From: Apostichopus parvimensis
Lineage: Eukaryota > Echinodermata > Holothuroidea > Aspidochirotida > Stichopodidae
Assembly (NCBI GenBank): GCA_000934455.1
Contig: KN885161.1
Span: 83,588-147,587 of the forward strand
DNA: 64,000 bases
Reading direction: 5' to 3'
Shown: one piece after another, positions 47,292-59,250 of the stretch
Numbering within the stretch: the stretch's first letter is position 1
Layout of the letters: every line of letters begins with the position of its first letter
The notes under the pieces: model-generated
What the model was told of the DNA's origin: nothing
The model's input: only the letters and a program-made list of their open reading frames with translations
Database searches by the model: none
Position numbers and translations under genes: made by a program

Positions 47292-49235
47292 TTAGGTGAA
47301 AAAATTTGTAATTATATCTGCCCGGACAGCTGCCCCATGGACATTATCAGGTGCTGCACCAGCTTCATGTGGGTCTGGGTGAACCTGTGGGTCACGCTGG
47401 GGGTCTAAGTGTGGCTCCTTCAAGTCCTTACTGATGTTTAAGAGGATACAGCAGGCAACGATAATATCACAAGCTCTTTGTGGTTCTATTTGCATGCCAT
47501 TGCCAAGCAGACATCGAAATTTTTTCTTCAGCTGGCCGTTGACTTGCTCAATCTTGGCTCGTGTCCTTGTCTGAGCACTGCAATTAAAGAATAATTATAA
47601 ACTTCAAGACAACTGTTTATTTCATTGTTCACTATTAAGTAATTTATGTTTAGTTTTGTCCGTATGGTGAACTACATTATACAGTCATAACTGATACTAT
47701 ATTGAGTTTGTGATTTTGTGTGTGTGCTTTTTTGGACAAATCTAAAGCGATGTATAAATTTAGATAGTCAAATGAGCTGAAATGATACGATACCATACCT
47801 CGATATGTGTTGGTTTGTACAAGCTTACTTACTTATTGAATGAGGTCTCTTCGAGTGTGGCTGTGTTCTGAATAGGCGTCATCAACCATGCCTGTAGAGG
47901 GTAACCAGAGTCCCCGAGAAGTATCCCTTGAAGTTAGTGATCCTCAAACTGTCTCCCAACAAGGCTTTCACTCAATATCCTACTGTCATGGGTACTGCCT
48001 GGCCATCGTGCTACAACATTGATGATTTTGTATTTTGCACTACAAATTAGCTGTACATTGATTGCATGTCTCTACCTTTACGGCTAAGAAATACATACTC
48101 ATCCGGCCCATAGTTACAACCGTGGATTCCAATCAATGTGCCATCTACTGCACCCACAACCTGCGGAAATCCTGTTACCCAAAAAAATCACAGAGGCTGG
48201 AGTGATTGGGAACTTAATTTCATCATTCCGGATTTGAACCAATGCTCTCGTAACCCTCCTCAATGCCCGTGAGGCAGATGACTTGCTGCATCCGCAAGGG
48301 CGGCGGAACCGGGGGGGCACAGGGGGCACGTGCCCCCCCCACTTTTCCTCAGGTTAAAAATGTGCCCTTTTTCTACATAAAAATTGAGGTGTCTCAAGTT
48401 AGCAAGAGGCCAGGTAACCAGAATGAACACTCGGGAAGGGCCGTTTCCGGCCATCTGAGGGGTTTGTAAAACCAAAAATTTTCTTGTACGCTCGGCGCCA
48501 ACCGATGGTGGCGCTCCGCTCAGATAGTCGTGCATACAACTTTGCAAACCCTGGCTACGCCCCTGACTTTGAATGAATTTCTGTGGGTCAAACTCAAAGC
48601 TATTTCGAATGGAAAACATTTGTTAACATATTATCAAGAAATAAACTCTAATTCGGAAGATTCCTACATTAGCAACTAGCATGATTTCACCGCATTTTGT
48701 CTCAAAAGAAAACTTGTTCCTTGTACCCCAATTTGCACATTGGAAATTGCAGTGCTAGTATGCATATTTTCCTTGAGGGAGGGGGGCGTTGATGGAGTGA
48801 TGTGTATACGCAAATAAGATAATACAATAAGAGTTATAAAGGGTACTAAATAAAAGGCTGTATCATTCCAATCGAATTTCTGCAAAGTGCCGTTTGATGT
48901 CGGTGCCCCCCCAGATTAAAAGTGCTTCCGCCGCCCTTGTGCATCCGTGAAAAGAGGCACACTCTGCTAAGGCACTTTTCGATCCTGATGCATAAAATCT
49001 TAGAGCAATGAAACCTTGCAAACTGGCTGACAGAGCCCTACTTCTGTTGGTGGGGATGTTCTAACTGGGCCTGTAATCTATTGATTATGGTCATACAGCG
49101 TAGCCTAATAAACCTATATATTTGGTACATGTCAAAATCATTGTAAAGTTGAAAGGGCTGCCTTCTGTCTGTAAAAATTCTCTCTCTTTGTAGAATTCGA
49201 CGATAATTGCGTTCTTGACCAGCTTGCTGATACAC
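47292..49235 (-). pseudogene. HARBI1-like PIF/Harbinger transposase, frameshifted and interrupted
   Basis: Minus strand order: an N-terminal helical part (about 49232-49045, QERNYRRILQRERIFTDRR, then RCMTIINRLQAQLEH); FIALRFYASGS (about 49000); the HTH-like RALRRVTRALVQIRNDEIKF (48270-48200); VVGAVDGTLIGIHG with the first catalytic Asp (about 48160-48120); RWPGSTHDSRILSES and GILLGDSGYPLQAWLMTP with the second Asp (about 48010-47860); a C-terminal exon 47577-47292 (RTRAKIEQVNGQLKKKFRCL, with the catalytic Glu in KIEQ). Frameshifts occur near 49050, 48175 and 48075. A 645-bp MITE sits inside the HTH region at 48295-48939. DDE transposases of this family cut at 3-bp TWA sites. This copy is dead. 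Confidence 0.88.
48287..48947. mobile_element. hAT-like MITE inserted in the Harbinger transposase
   Basis: Element 48295-48939 (645 bp). Left end CAAGGGCGGCGGAACCGG; right end, reverse-complemented, CAAGGGCGGCGGAAGCAC: 14 identical terminal bases. It is flanked by TGCATCCG on both sides (48287-48294 and 48940-48947), a perfect 8-bp target duplication. Removing one TGCATCCG and the element rejoins the transposase reading on both sides (ECASFHG side and KSSASRALRR side). The interior carries no transposase. The 8-bp duplication and CA-GGG ends fit hAT. A GGGGGCACGTGCCCCC palindrome lies at 48322-48337. Confidence 0.92.
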
Positions 49236-49655
49236 ATAAGTACATAAAATGACACACAAGTACATAAAATCAACATTTTATTACTTCTACATGTACAGTA
49301 AACAACTAAACAAATTTAAGTGAGCATACAATTGCAAGTTGGTAGTATTTTGAGGGGGCCAGAGTGAAGCATTGGTCACATTAAACCAGAAGTTTAACTT
49401 CTGCACTACGTCAGAAACGATAATTCGATTCAGAATCTAACATCGTTGCAGCCATTAAACTGCATTAACAATGATGTCATAGTTAGTGTAACTGATCCAT
49501 CAGGAACAGTTCAATATTTATTGTATCGTTTCGGTGTACCCAAGGCTTGACCGACAAAGCAAGTTTTTTGCGATTCTGCAAGAGCACTTACCAAATTTTT
49601 TACCCTTTCTTAGCACCACCACATCTGTTTCTGGCTTAGCTTCCATCAGAGGCAG

Positions 49656-49984
49656 TTACAAATCTTCATCAATTTCAGCATCTTTGTCCACCAGAATAAC
49701 TTCCTCAGTATCATCAATTGCAAACTTTCTTTTAGCTGAAAAAGAAGAAAAAGGATACTGGTAATTTGTTTCAATTTCATTTCTTTTAATACAGAGATGC
49801 TTATTGCACATTACATTACTATGGGACCTCTGGGGTAGAAACTTAGTCTGCCATGCAGGATACAATCCTGGTTTTGGTGTCTGACTTAAAAGTATTTTAC
49901 AGTACAACTTTGCAGTTAGACAATCATCAGCATTCAATAATTTTTCACTGACAGTGTATTTCGCTGCTGAGTGCCAACGTTCAC
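49656..49984 (-). CDS. Last two exons of an unrecognised gene
   Basis: Exon A spans 49820-49984 (acceptor TATTTCAG, donor CCATA/GTAATG); exon B spans 49656-49735 (acceptor TTTTTCAG) and ends in TAA. The phase agrees across the junction. Exon A contains RWHSAAKYTVSEKLLNADDC and PGLYPAWQTKFLPQRSH; exon B contains KRKFAIDDTEEVILVDKDAE, a short basic then acidic tail. Composition and splice sites look coding, but I do not recognise the protein. It lies about 0.4 kb upstream of the Harbinger transposase on the same strand and could be unrelated host or transposon sequence. Upstream exons were not found. Confidence 0.42.
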
Positions 49985-52096
49985 TGAAATAGTATGTACG
50001 TTACTGTACACACTAATGGAAACACTTAATGTAGTAGGGATTGTTCCAGTTGAATGTTGGCACAGCACCAGTAAGCTTGGTATGGGCGTGTATCACTGCC
50101 GTTAACTTGCAATAGGGCTAATTTTACTCCTTGGTTATAAATGTGAAGCTTTTAGGTTGTAAACCCGATTGTTTTTTCCAAAACAATATTGAGTTAAGTT
50201 ACCAAGAAGACAATACAGATTTTTTCGAGTTTAGTGAAATGAGGAAATGTTAGCATTTTCTCTAATATTTCACCTTTCCCTGATACGCGCATAGTGCATA
50301 GGCCTTTGTCAAAATAACAAAGTCAGTGACGATACATAGTAGGATTTAAGAAAACCTACATCATGTACTGTTCGTAGAGGGCTTTCTCCTAGATCATTGT
50401 ATCTCAAACTGTCCATCAATATCTTGCCATTGATTTCTCTAGGCCTAGGATAAATGAGGAGGTTTTATACACCTTAAAAGAAAAACTGAAATTACAGGGA
50501 ATCTGTGGCTGAATGTTTTCTAATTTTGGTGGATATTAATAGGGACCTCGGACGAAAATTTCACACCAATTAAAAGCAATGTTTGTTTACAACATTAATC
50601 AAAACACTAAGACTATCAGCAATAAATACATACTTTATTTACCAACTTACAAAATTTACAGCTAAATTCATCCAATATTAAGTGATTTCTGATTATATAA
50701 TTCCCAATGGACTTCGTTTAACCTCTGCACCGTATGTAGACCGCAAGTGTTTCGCGGAGGGAGTATCATATTACAAGGTCGTAAACTGTGTTTATTGTAA
50801 TACATTGCAGAATTAATGATGGAACTAATGAATATGCAACGTATCTTTTGTTCATGACGTCATTTGTTTATAAAGCACAGGTGTAATATGAGAAGGCTAT
50901 GAATAATCATAACTTGGATACCCCTAATCATAATTTTCCACTTTCAAAAGAGAAGCGGCAGGGGAAGGCCAAATATGTTCAACATATTGATGATTTTATC
51001 TTACATAACATTTTCTAATGGATATGTTTAAACCGCTTGGAAATATAAATTGTAACACCTTTTGGGCAATGAATAAAGTTTGTAAAACATGATAAAAAAT
51101 ACTTGCAGTAAATGTTTCGATGGGGTTTACCATTCTTGGAAAGTGCATTTTTGGCTCTTTCTAACAGTACAGTAGGTAGAAGTCGGCTGCGGATAAAAAA
51201 GTTCTAAAATCAAACCCGGGAGTGTTGACTTGAAAGGAATTTCTCACATATATATTCACACAGTAAAAGACAGAACGTGACAAACAACGAGGCAGATTCA
51301 AACCATTCAAAGTTAACTAAATAGTATTAGTTATAAATGTATAAAAAAATATCTGAATTTTTTTCAAGGATATATACTCCATAGTTTTACTGATACGGAC
51401 ATTTAAGAAAATGTTTGTCTGCTGAAGATGAATCGATGTGAGCAGTACCAGTTCCGCCACTTTGCGGGAAGTTGGATTATCGTGCTAGATCCCTAATATT
51501 AGAAAGAAATAAACAACGTCAGGTTGACTTTCCCAGTAAAAGACTTGAATATTCACTTTTAAAAATGGGCCTGGTGTGTTGGGATTTTTGGCATCCCTGA
51601 GGGGGTGTTCAGCACCCCCGCAAGGGGGTTTCCAACAGAATCGCAGCAGTTGTTGCTGTATTATTTTCTCACGGTACTATGTTTTTACCATCTTTTCTGA
51701 AGGAATATTTACCATCTCACAGTACATTCAGTCTTTTTAGGAATTTTTCGTATGTGGAGAAAGCAAAGTTACTCACAAATAGTGTAACATTTTGCCAACT
51801 GGGCCTATTCTATATTCCGTATAGGCTATATGACTATTACCATTCCAGTCATTAACATTTTGAAAGCAAAGTGCAAACATTTTTCAGTGCTGATTTCCTG
51901 AATTTGCTGATAAAGTTCGAAATAATTTTATTCCAGATGAAAGATCTAGCCTAAGCCTACCCTGCTCAGTTTTAATAAAATTGCCATGGATAGCTTTGGT
52001 ATGCTGAAAACCCCAGTACTTGTCAATTTGGCGAAGGGGCTTTCAGCACCTGTCTTCAAAATGGGCAACACACGTCCACAAAGAGATAGCATAGGC
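49985..52096. other. Intergenic DNA
   Basis: No gene recognised in about 2.1 kb. A short symmetrical stretch GGGGGTGTTCAGCACCCCC at 51601-51619 can form a hairpin. Confidence 0.45.
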
Positions 52097-52702
52097 TTAT
52101 GCTGCATTCCATTTGTCTCGTATATACCGTGAACACGACTTGAAAGGCGTTCCATTTGTATACAAGTGCTAATCACCACTCGTGAAGTGGAAATTACGTA
52201 ATGCACCTCGACTTCACGACACTTGCTGTTCGCAAAACCCAATAAATGAAAATTCAGAAGACTATCGTGACCAACTTTCGTAATAAATCAGTATTTTCAA
52301 TGAATAGTTGCGAATATGAGGGCGTTTGACGCAGAATTCCTATGATCTTTTGGAAGATAGTGGAAAGAAAAACCAAACAAGGAGCAAAAATCGGAACTTC
52401 ATGCGAAGGCTATAGAAATCGTGATATACTCTGCGTAGTAAAGTAGTAACGCTGGTACTATTTAAATTTACAGTGCCATAGGCAAAACTATACACGTATT
52501 TGGCTGATTTTAGGCTTCTTATTTATACTATCCTGTTGTCTATTTTTACTAAATATTCACTCAGTTTCACTATTGATACTTTGGTAACTACGCGCTGCCA
52601 GTTTGGGAAGTTGCATAGCTACGACGTATGTAAATGGAACGATATTCACAAGTGGTGAAGTCGTTTTCACTGTATATACGAGACAAATGGAACGCGGCAT
52701 AA
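52097..52702. mobile_element. MITE with ~45-bp terminal inverted repeats
   Basis: The left arm TTATGCTGCATTCCATTTGT (from 52097) continues CTCGTATATACCGTGAAC. The reverse complement of the right end reads TTATGCCGCGTTCCATTTGT and continues CTCGTATATACAGTGAAA. About 40 of 45 positions match. The element is about 606 bp and has no coding frame. Subterminal words such as TCCATTT and CACTTGT are also mirrored. The border bases TTA/TAA allow a 3-bp TWA duplication as in Harbinger or a TA one as in Tc1/mariner; which one is not decided. Confidence 0.82.
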
Positions 52703-53555
52703 GTCACATTTATTATAATTCTGACACTGGCCTATCTGCCGGCAAAGTTGAAAAATTTGCACCTTTAATAATATGCCTCTGCCAGGCCGCGATTGTTTTT
52801 TTCATAGAACGCTAGGGCAAATATTGCGCATTACATGAATATTTCCCGTATTAGGAATTTACGCGTCGCCCACATTTATTATGTACATCAACTGAAATGA
52901 AAGCTCAGACGAAAGTTAGTGGTTGCGAAATGGATTTTGCAGTCAGAAATGGCGAATTATGCGATATTCCTGCTTTAATGTAAGTAGCCTACACTGTTTA
53001 ATAATGAAGTCCATGATAATGTGTTTAATAATGAATTCCATGGTAATGTGAGAAAGAGATAAACAATCGTTGTCGTTAGGGCAAAACAAACTTCCTAGGC
53101 CGACTACTACTAGCACTACTGACTAGGCTACTTACAAATACAAATTACAACAAGCTGACTGCTCAAGCTTAGCCTAGGCTAACTCAAAACACTTTATTTA
53201 TGCCTATGCCTTCATGGCTGTGTTTGGGATCAGGAGTTATGGAGAGGAGTATTGAGGGACCTGCCTTTGGCAGAAAGACTGTTTGGCTCTAGGCCTAATT
53301 TAGAATATGTGAGTGTGAGCAGAACCTAGTATGTGGGTCATTACATGTCGAATCATCCAGGGGCTGTGGCTCGACCCTCTCCAAAAGAGGGAGAGAAAGC
53401 CAATCTTTATAAAATAAAATAGTGCATAATTTGATAGATCATTATACTACAAACATCATCATCTGTATCTGTGTTCATTAACAAAGAACTAGGCCTAGGC
53501 TAGGCATATAATTATCAGACTTGTACGGTACTCGAACTCATAATCGTACTCGAGT
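52703..53555. other. Intergenic DNA, AGGCCTA-rich
   Basis: No gene recognised. CTAGGCTAGGC and AGGCCTAGGC words cluster at 53090-53500. Confidence 0.45.
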
Positions 53556-53775
53556 CCTGCCGGTGTGACAGTACAGAGTGTCCCCCTGTACAAAGTGTCC
53601 GCGGAGACACTTTGTACCAGCATATTTAGTCCGGTCGGAAATCATCTCCTGAAAATTGTGTCCCCACCTCACAGCAAATATAGTCCGACCGGACGAAATG
53701 TCCTGGTACAGAATGTCCGCAAATACTTCATAGTATATTTTGTCCCGCATAATATGTACGGAATTCGCCATTCAA
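53556..53775. repeat. Fold-back repeat with GTACAAAGTGTC hairpin
   Basis: GTACAAAGTGTC (53588-53599) is followed by a CGCGGA loop and GACACTTTGTAC, a perfect 12-bp stem. Around it the words TAGTCCGGTCGG and TAGTCCGACCGG, and several TGTCC/GGACA and GGTACAGAATGTCC words, also occur in mirrored order. No coding capacity. It is probably a small foldback or MITE-type element; borders are not defined. Confidence 0.6.
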
Positions 53776-54181
53776 AAGGCAACGAATTTCATTATTTATG
53801 TATTTTAGATCCTCCTTATAGCAGGAACTCGCGATTATATCAATCATTAAAACAAATGCATACATAGTTACATGTTCATGACATAAATGAGGCGTTGTGC
53901 GTTGCTACAAAACCAAAAATAGAAGGAAAAAAGAAGAAAAGGTAACAAGTCTTCCATCTGTAAAAGATGTTAATCATGTTTTGTTGTGATTTCTGCTATT
54001 TAATCTTCCGTATACGTTGCATGTTGTATTCGGCCACTAATTTGCGTTCATAGTCATCTTTACAGAGGGAGATATCGCATGAACCTAAATTCCTCCCCAA
54101 CGGAGGGCGGGTACGGGAAAGCAACAGCTACAACAAATGATAATTGTCAGGGGTAAAAGATTACGAACTTAAAGGACGAAC
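53776..54181. other. Spacer left of the Kolobok element
   Basis: Nothing recognised, apart from TTAAAGGAC at 54169, which could be an alternative left end of the element (see the mobile element entry). Confidence 0.4.
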
Positions 54182-54442
54182 CTAAAGGAGACCTGTACTG
54201 CACATGAGAAAAATATTTTAATTTATATGAAAAGAAATAACAAATATTGACACCGATTTCGTTCGATTAGGCCATTCCTACCACGAAATATCGCTAAAAA
54301 TATGGAACATTTTTTTCAGTACTTGAAAGCGGTTGAGCCTCGGACTGAGCTGTTGTGGCTTTGCTTGTGACGTCAGTTCCTTACTATGTATTTTCAGCAA
54401 GTGAAAACAAAAGGGGCTAGCGTACGTTATATCAATACCAAC

Positions 54443-57400
54443 ATGTCGATGTGTCAAGCGTATGGCTGTTCGAATCGGGTTTCAAAACGCTCACAACTTG
54501 GTTTTTTCAGCATTCCTGATCCGACGAAAGAACCAGAACGATGTCGAATTTGGTTACAAAAAATTCGTACTGACAAATTTAATTTGAAGACCTACACATA
54601 CTCGAAAAACAGAGTCGTTTGTGAACAGCATTTCGAGCCTGACTGCATAGAAAATGCACTAGCCACTGAGCTTGGATTTGCTAAGCGAAAGCAATTGAAA
54701 GCACTTTCCATTCCAACGATTTTCACCTTTAAAAAAAAATCAAAAGAGAGACCCAGCAGTGTCAGGAGAAGTGAAGAAGCACAGAGAAGACAGGTGAGTT
54801 TTGCTGTTGTGACGATACGACTAGTCTGAGCTAAGGGACGGTAGCTCCTGCCAGTGTTATATTACTATACTTACTAGGTCAGGCTAGGTTGTTAGGCTAG
54901 GCCTAGCCTTGTCCTTGGGCATTTTGTTGTTATGTCATTTCCACATAACACATGCACTGTATTATTGTTAGTTTATTACTGTATTACACCATATGTCTGC
55001 CTAGTAATTATAGAATGCCTAATATGTATAAATATATGTCATTTATTGATAATAATTTTAGCTCATAGAATAAAGGTGCACTATGCTCCCTAAATGAAAC
55101 ATCACAAATTAATCTAACAGCTCTCTTTTCAAGTAAGAAAATAGGGTTAAGTAAAGAGGGGGAAGCATTACCCCAATTAATAGTACAATAATGCAGGTCT
55201 AATATAACAGACGTAGCCGGTGTACACCATATCATAGCCTATCAGCTACTACAGTACTGGCTACAACTTAGCCTAGATGTACACTACTCAGTTGCCTAGG
55301 CCTACAGTTCGCAGCTGGTGTTCAGATTACATATGGATTACGGTGATGTATAATGATGTACAGCCCTGGGCCCTCATTAGTTGGGGGCATTTAGCGCAGA
55401 CCTAATGCCACTAGTCCTTGTCCGGGAAGAATTGGCTATTTCGCCAGAGAAGAATTGACCAATTCAATTGGTCATTCGTCAGAGACAATCACTGGGCAAT
55501 AAAATACAATAAATATGGCCGGCTCATTTTTCCCCCACTCTTTCAAGATATTGTAAGTTCTAACTGATTTGTCATAACCACAAACTTTGTTTGCCTTACA
55601 AACGGTTACTATAGCCATAGGCATGTGTATTTGGAATAACAAGATACATTATTCCAATACTTTTTGGTGATTACTGTAGTAGTATGAACTGTTAACTATG
55701 CACTCAGCAAAAGAAGTATGGTAATTATGAGCATCGGTGTCACTGGCTGTCACCCACCTGTTTTAAAACACATGGAGAACAAGTTGTGCATGAAGCATGT
55801 TATTATTTTCCATAAAAAAAATACAGTACAAGCCTCAGATATTAAATTGTTGCCAACATTTTTAACATTCATTGTCCATTCTTTATAATAAGGAAAGCCC
55901 CTAACATATATGTTTTACCAGCAGTGGTGTAGGGGGAATGAGCCGCTCAGAATTTGCAGTGACCTACCAAGTGTAATCTCTTTAGATGTTTGCCAATAGT
56001 TGAAAACTTTGATGTCAATGCATACAGAGCAAGATAAAAATATATTTATGGCATGGCCTCTAATGAGATGCTGGTACATAGTCTGTAATATGAGGAATAT
56101 TTGTTACATCAAAGTTGTTTTATTTAAATCATCTGCAGATAATTTACGATGTGCTGTGTGAGGAAGGACCGTCAACTTCTCCACCCCCCGATCTACACCA
56201 TCTTTGCCTGAACCGCTTGATTTTTACATTAATGATGAGGACAAGTTGCTGGAAGTAGCTGAGGTAAATTAACCTTCCCATTCCCCCAAAAATCACCCGA
56301 AAGATTTTTCCCTCCTGACCATGACATTGGAGATCTATGTTAGAAAAAAAACAAGCCATAGACGGAATGCAAAGCTTAATGAAGTGAAATGACCATGGGA
56401 TTACGAGATGCTCTTAAAATGCAAATTGCCTAATATTGACAATAAAGTATGTTTCCTCAATTTCAGTAATGTTTTGAGTAATTTGAGTAATGTTTTAGAG
56501 TTTAGAATTATATGGGTTCAGGAAGCCAATTAAGGCTCATCGAGGAACCCTGGCCATTTGTTTTATGAGTGTTTACTTTGTTGTTACTTCATTGAAAGAT
56601 TGTTTTTGTTTTCAGAGCCCAAGAAAGATACAACTTGAAGCCACATCGAGCCTAGCCTGCCAAACAGATTCCCCAGATTACAGTGATTTCCAACAAGAGT
56701 TTCCAGAACCAGTTATTGAATCCCATGAAAAATCACAATCTACAGACCATGCCTACTATATCCCGATAGATCAAGAAATAAGATAACATGTTTGAATATA
56801 AATTGTCTTTGTTTTGGGACAATGTCATAGCTCTTGTCAAATTAACAGGATTTTTTGGCGCTCAGTTCTTAACAATACGGCCATGTGTGTTACCCCCCCC
56901 CCCCCGCCAATCCACCACCACTGACCTAGGTTTAGTGGCTCCAGTATTTAATATTCAACACAGTATGGGATTTGATGCTTGCTTTTCCTTTCTTTTTTCA
57001 AAGGAATGTCCCGAACAGAGGATCTTGCCGAATGAGCTTGTGACCTGAGTTGAACCAGACAAAGGAGACAGTGATGATGACAACTCAGGGTCTGGGTTGT
57101 ATGACTTTAATAATTCATCTAGTAGTGAGCAGGACTCGAGCCAGACCTATGATCCGTCGTCCAGTAGTTCTGGGAACCAGGAGGAAATACCAGCAACATT
57201 AGAGCAGACATACTTGTATCAGAGTAAATTTTTAGTATTCATAGAACACCTGGAACATCTTTTCTATTTGATTTCTTGCCCTGAATGTGGCTTGAAAACT
57301 ACCCATGTAGAAGACCATGTGTCTGGCTCATTACTGTCGGCTAAGCTATATTGTCCAAACTATCAACTGATTTTAGATTGGAAATCTCAACCAGTAATTG

Positions 57401-58682
57401 AAAAGGTTGGGGTGTTGATGTTGATAGCATCTGCTATCCTGTTTAGTGGGAACACATTCGGTGATGTTAAGAAATTTTCAGATTTTTTAGGGCTAAACCT
57501 TATTAGCAGTTCTACCTTCTTAAATTTTCAACGGAAAGTGCTAAATCCTGTTATTGATCGGGAGTTCTGCATACAACAGGATAACCTAATTCCCTCCTTG
57601 CCCCCAACTGGAGTAATGCTGAGTGGTGATGGGAGATGCGACTCTCCAGGCTATAGTGCCAAATTTTGCACCTATTCCATGATGGATATGGCTACCTCTC
57701 AGATTTTAACTTCAAATGTGGTTCAGGTCACAGAGACAACCAGCTCTGTGGCCATGGAGAAACTTGGCTTGCAGAGGTGTATGGGAGATCTGCACAGTAG
57801 AAATGTGAAAGTTATGTTATGGCCACAGACAGGCATACAGGTATAAGATCCATAATGAAGAAGGATTATAGCCATATCGATCACCAATTTGATGTCTGGC
57901 ATCTTGCCAAAAGTGTGAAAAAAAGGATCATTGCTAAGGGTAGGAACCAAGAGTGTGCTGACCTGATGCCTTGGCTACAGGCCATATTTAACCATCTGTG
58001 GTGGTCAGCACAAACATGTGGGGGAGATGCTGATCTCCTTGTTGAAAAGTGGACATCTTTGACATACCACATTACAAATGTGCATGAATGGGTAGTGGGG
58101 GAAAACTTCAAGGGATGTGCTCACCCTCCCTTGACAGATGAAGAGGACAGAACAAAGGCATGGCTTCAAATAGATTCCCCAGCACATACTGTTTTGAATG
58201 AGGTGTTGTTTGACAAACGACTTCTCAATGACATTACAATGTTGAATAGGTCCTGCCACACTGGTCATCTGGAAGTGTTCCATGGGGCCCTGTTAAAGTA
58301 CTGCCCAAAGAGGATTCACTTTGATATGCCCCAAATGTGGTCCAGAACCCACCTGGCTATTATGGACCACAGTGCTAATGCATTTAGACAGCAGGCAGTT
58401 GTTAAGTGTAAGACTAAGTCCTCTGTCAAAAAAGGCCACAATCGTTACAAGTTAATGTTCAGCAAGGCAACAAAGAGGTGGACTGTCAAGGCAGTTTATG
58501 AACCCAAGACTTATTGGTTTGTGTTTGCCTTGATGGAGAATGTGTTGTCTGTCAAAATGGCTAACCTAGTACTGGATGAACCAGTAGCTCGACCCCTCCA
58601 ACCTAACATTGCACCTGTTGAAGCACCTCAGAAAGCAGATGCTGTAAGCAGCTTCCGCTCCCGTTTTGCTAAGGTTCAGTGA
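54443..58682 (+). pseudogene. THAP-domain Kolobok transposase, inactivated
   Basis: Exon 1 (54443-54793, donor CAG/GTGAGT) encodes a THAP zinc finger: MSMCQAYGCSNRVSKRSQLG with CxYxCSN start, W in RIWLQKIR, and VVCEQHFEPDC, the C-X2-H end. THAP fingers bind transposon ends. Exon 2 (56139-56263) and exon 3 (from 56616) are acidic linkers. The large last part (about 57003-58682) holds LSGDGRCDSPGYSAKFCTYS, ATDRHTGIRS and HQFDVWHLAKSVKK, then IFNHLWWSAQTCGG: the DDE-type core typical of Kolobok. Breaks: one base missing in a C-run at 56196-56201, TGA at 57046, and a 5-bp tandem copy of TTATG near 57812-57821 that shifts the frame just before ATDRH. Apart from these the protein is well kept, so death was recent. 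Confidence 0.85.
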
Positions 58683-59244
58683 AGATTATAAATGAAGCTG
58701 ATTGTACAGATGGTATAGAACATGTCAAAGATTGCAGAATACCTCAGTGGTGTGTGCTGGTATTTCAGATTCTAATCACAGTACCACTTGGTTCTTCAAA
58801 ACAATAACAGAAATTGCATTTTTAAGTAGCATTTTTTTATATTGATTATAGGCATTTTTATTGTTTATCCAACATAAACCATATTGTAGTCAAGGTGTTC
58901 ATGGTAATGGGTGTGAGGGGGAGGTTCATGTGCTAACTAACTGTAACAATTTGTTCTACCTCACAGACCAATAGAACGCACCAAATTGCTTGGTTTCCAG
59001 GGGCCATCAGCTGCACTGCATCTTATTTCAATTACATATGTATGTGATCTTCACTTGGAGGTCCCTTACAAGAAATGTATATAACCTTACATTATGTGTG
59101 GAAATCCCTCAAAATTATTATATTTTTTTGAAGGTCGATTCAGTTGCATCACTACTGGCTGCCTGTGATAGTGGTTGTTCGTATACCTAGTGCCATGTTA
59201 TTGCCTGAAATGTGCTTCCACTGAGGTAAAATTCACATTACCTC

Positions 59245-59250
59245 AATAAA
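59245..59250 (+). terminator. Polyadenylation signal AATAAA for the transposase
   Basis: AATAAA lies 563 bases after the stop at 58682 and is followed by a T-rich stretch. It is the best candidate for the transposase 3' end. Confidence 0.4.

Noticed and set aside
43391-53560. Complete inverted ends of the Harbinger element
   Set aside because: A GGGCCCTGTTCCACAAAG end is at 43394, but no matching inverted copy was found to the right of the transposase, so the full element could not be bounded.
57723-58283. Minus-strand frames over the Kolobok transposase
   Set aside because: Antisense shadows of a clear DDE transposase.
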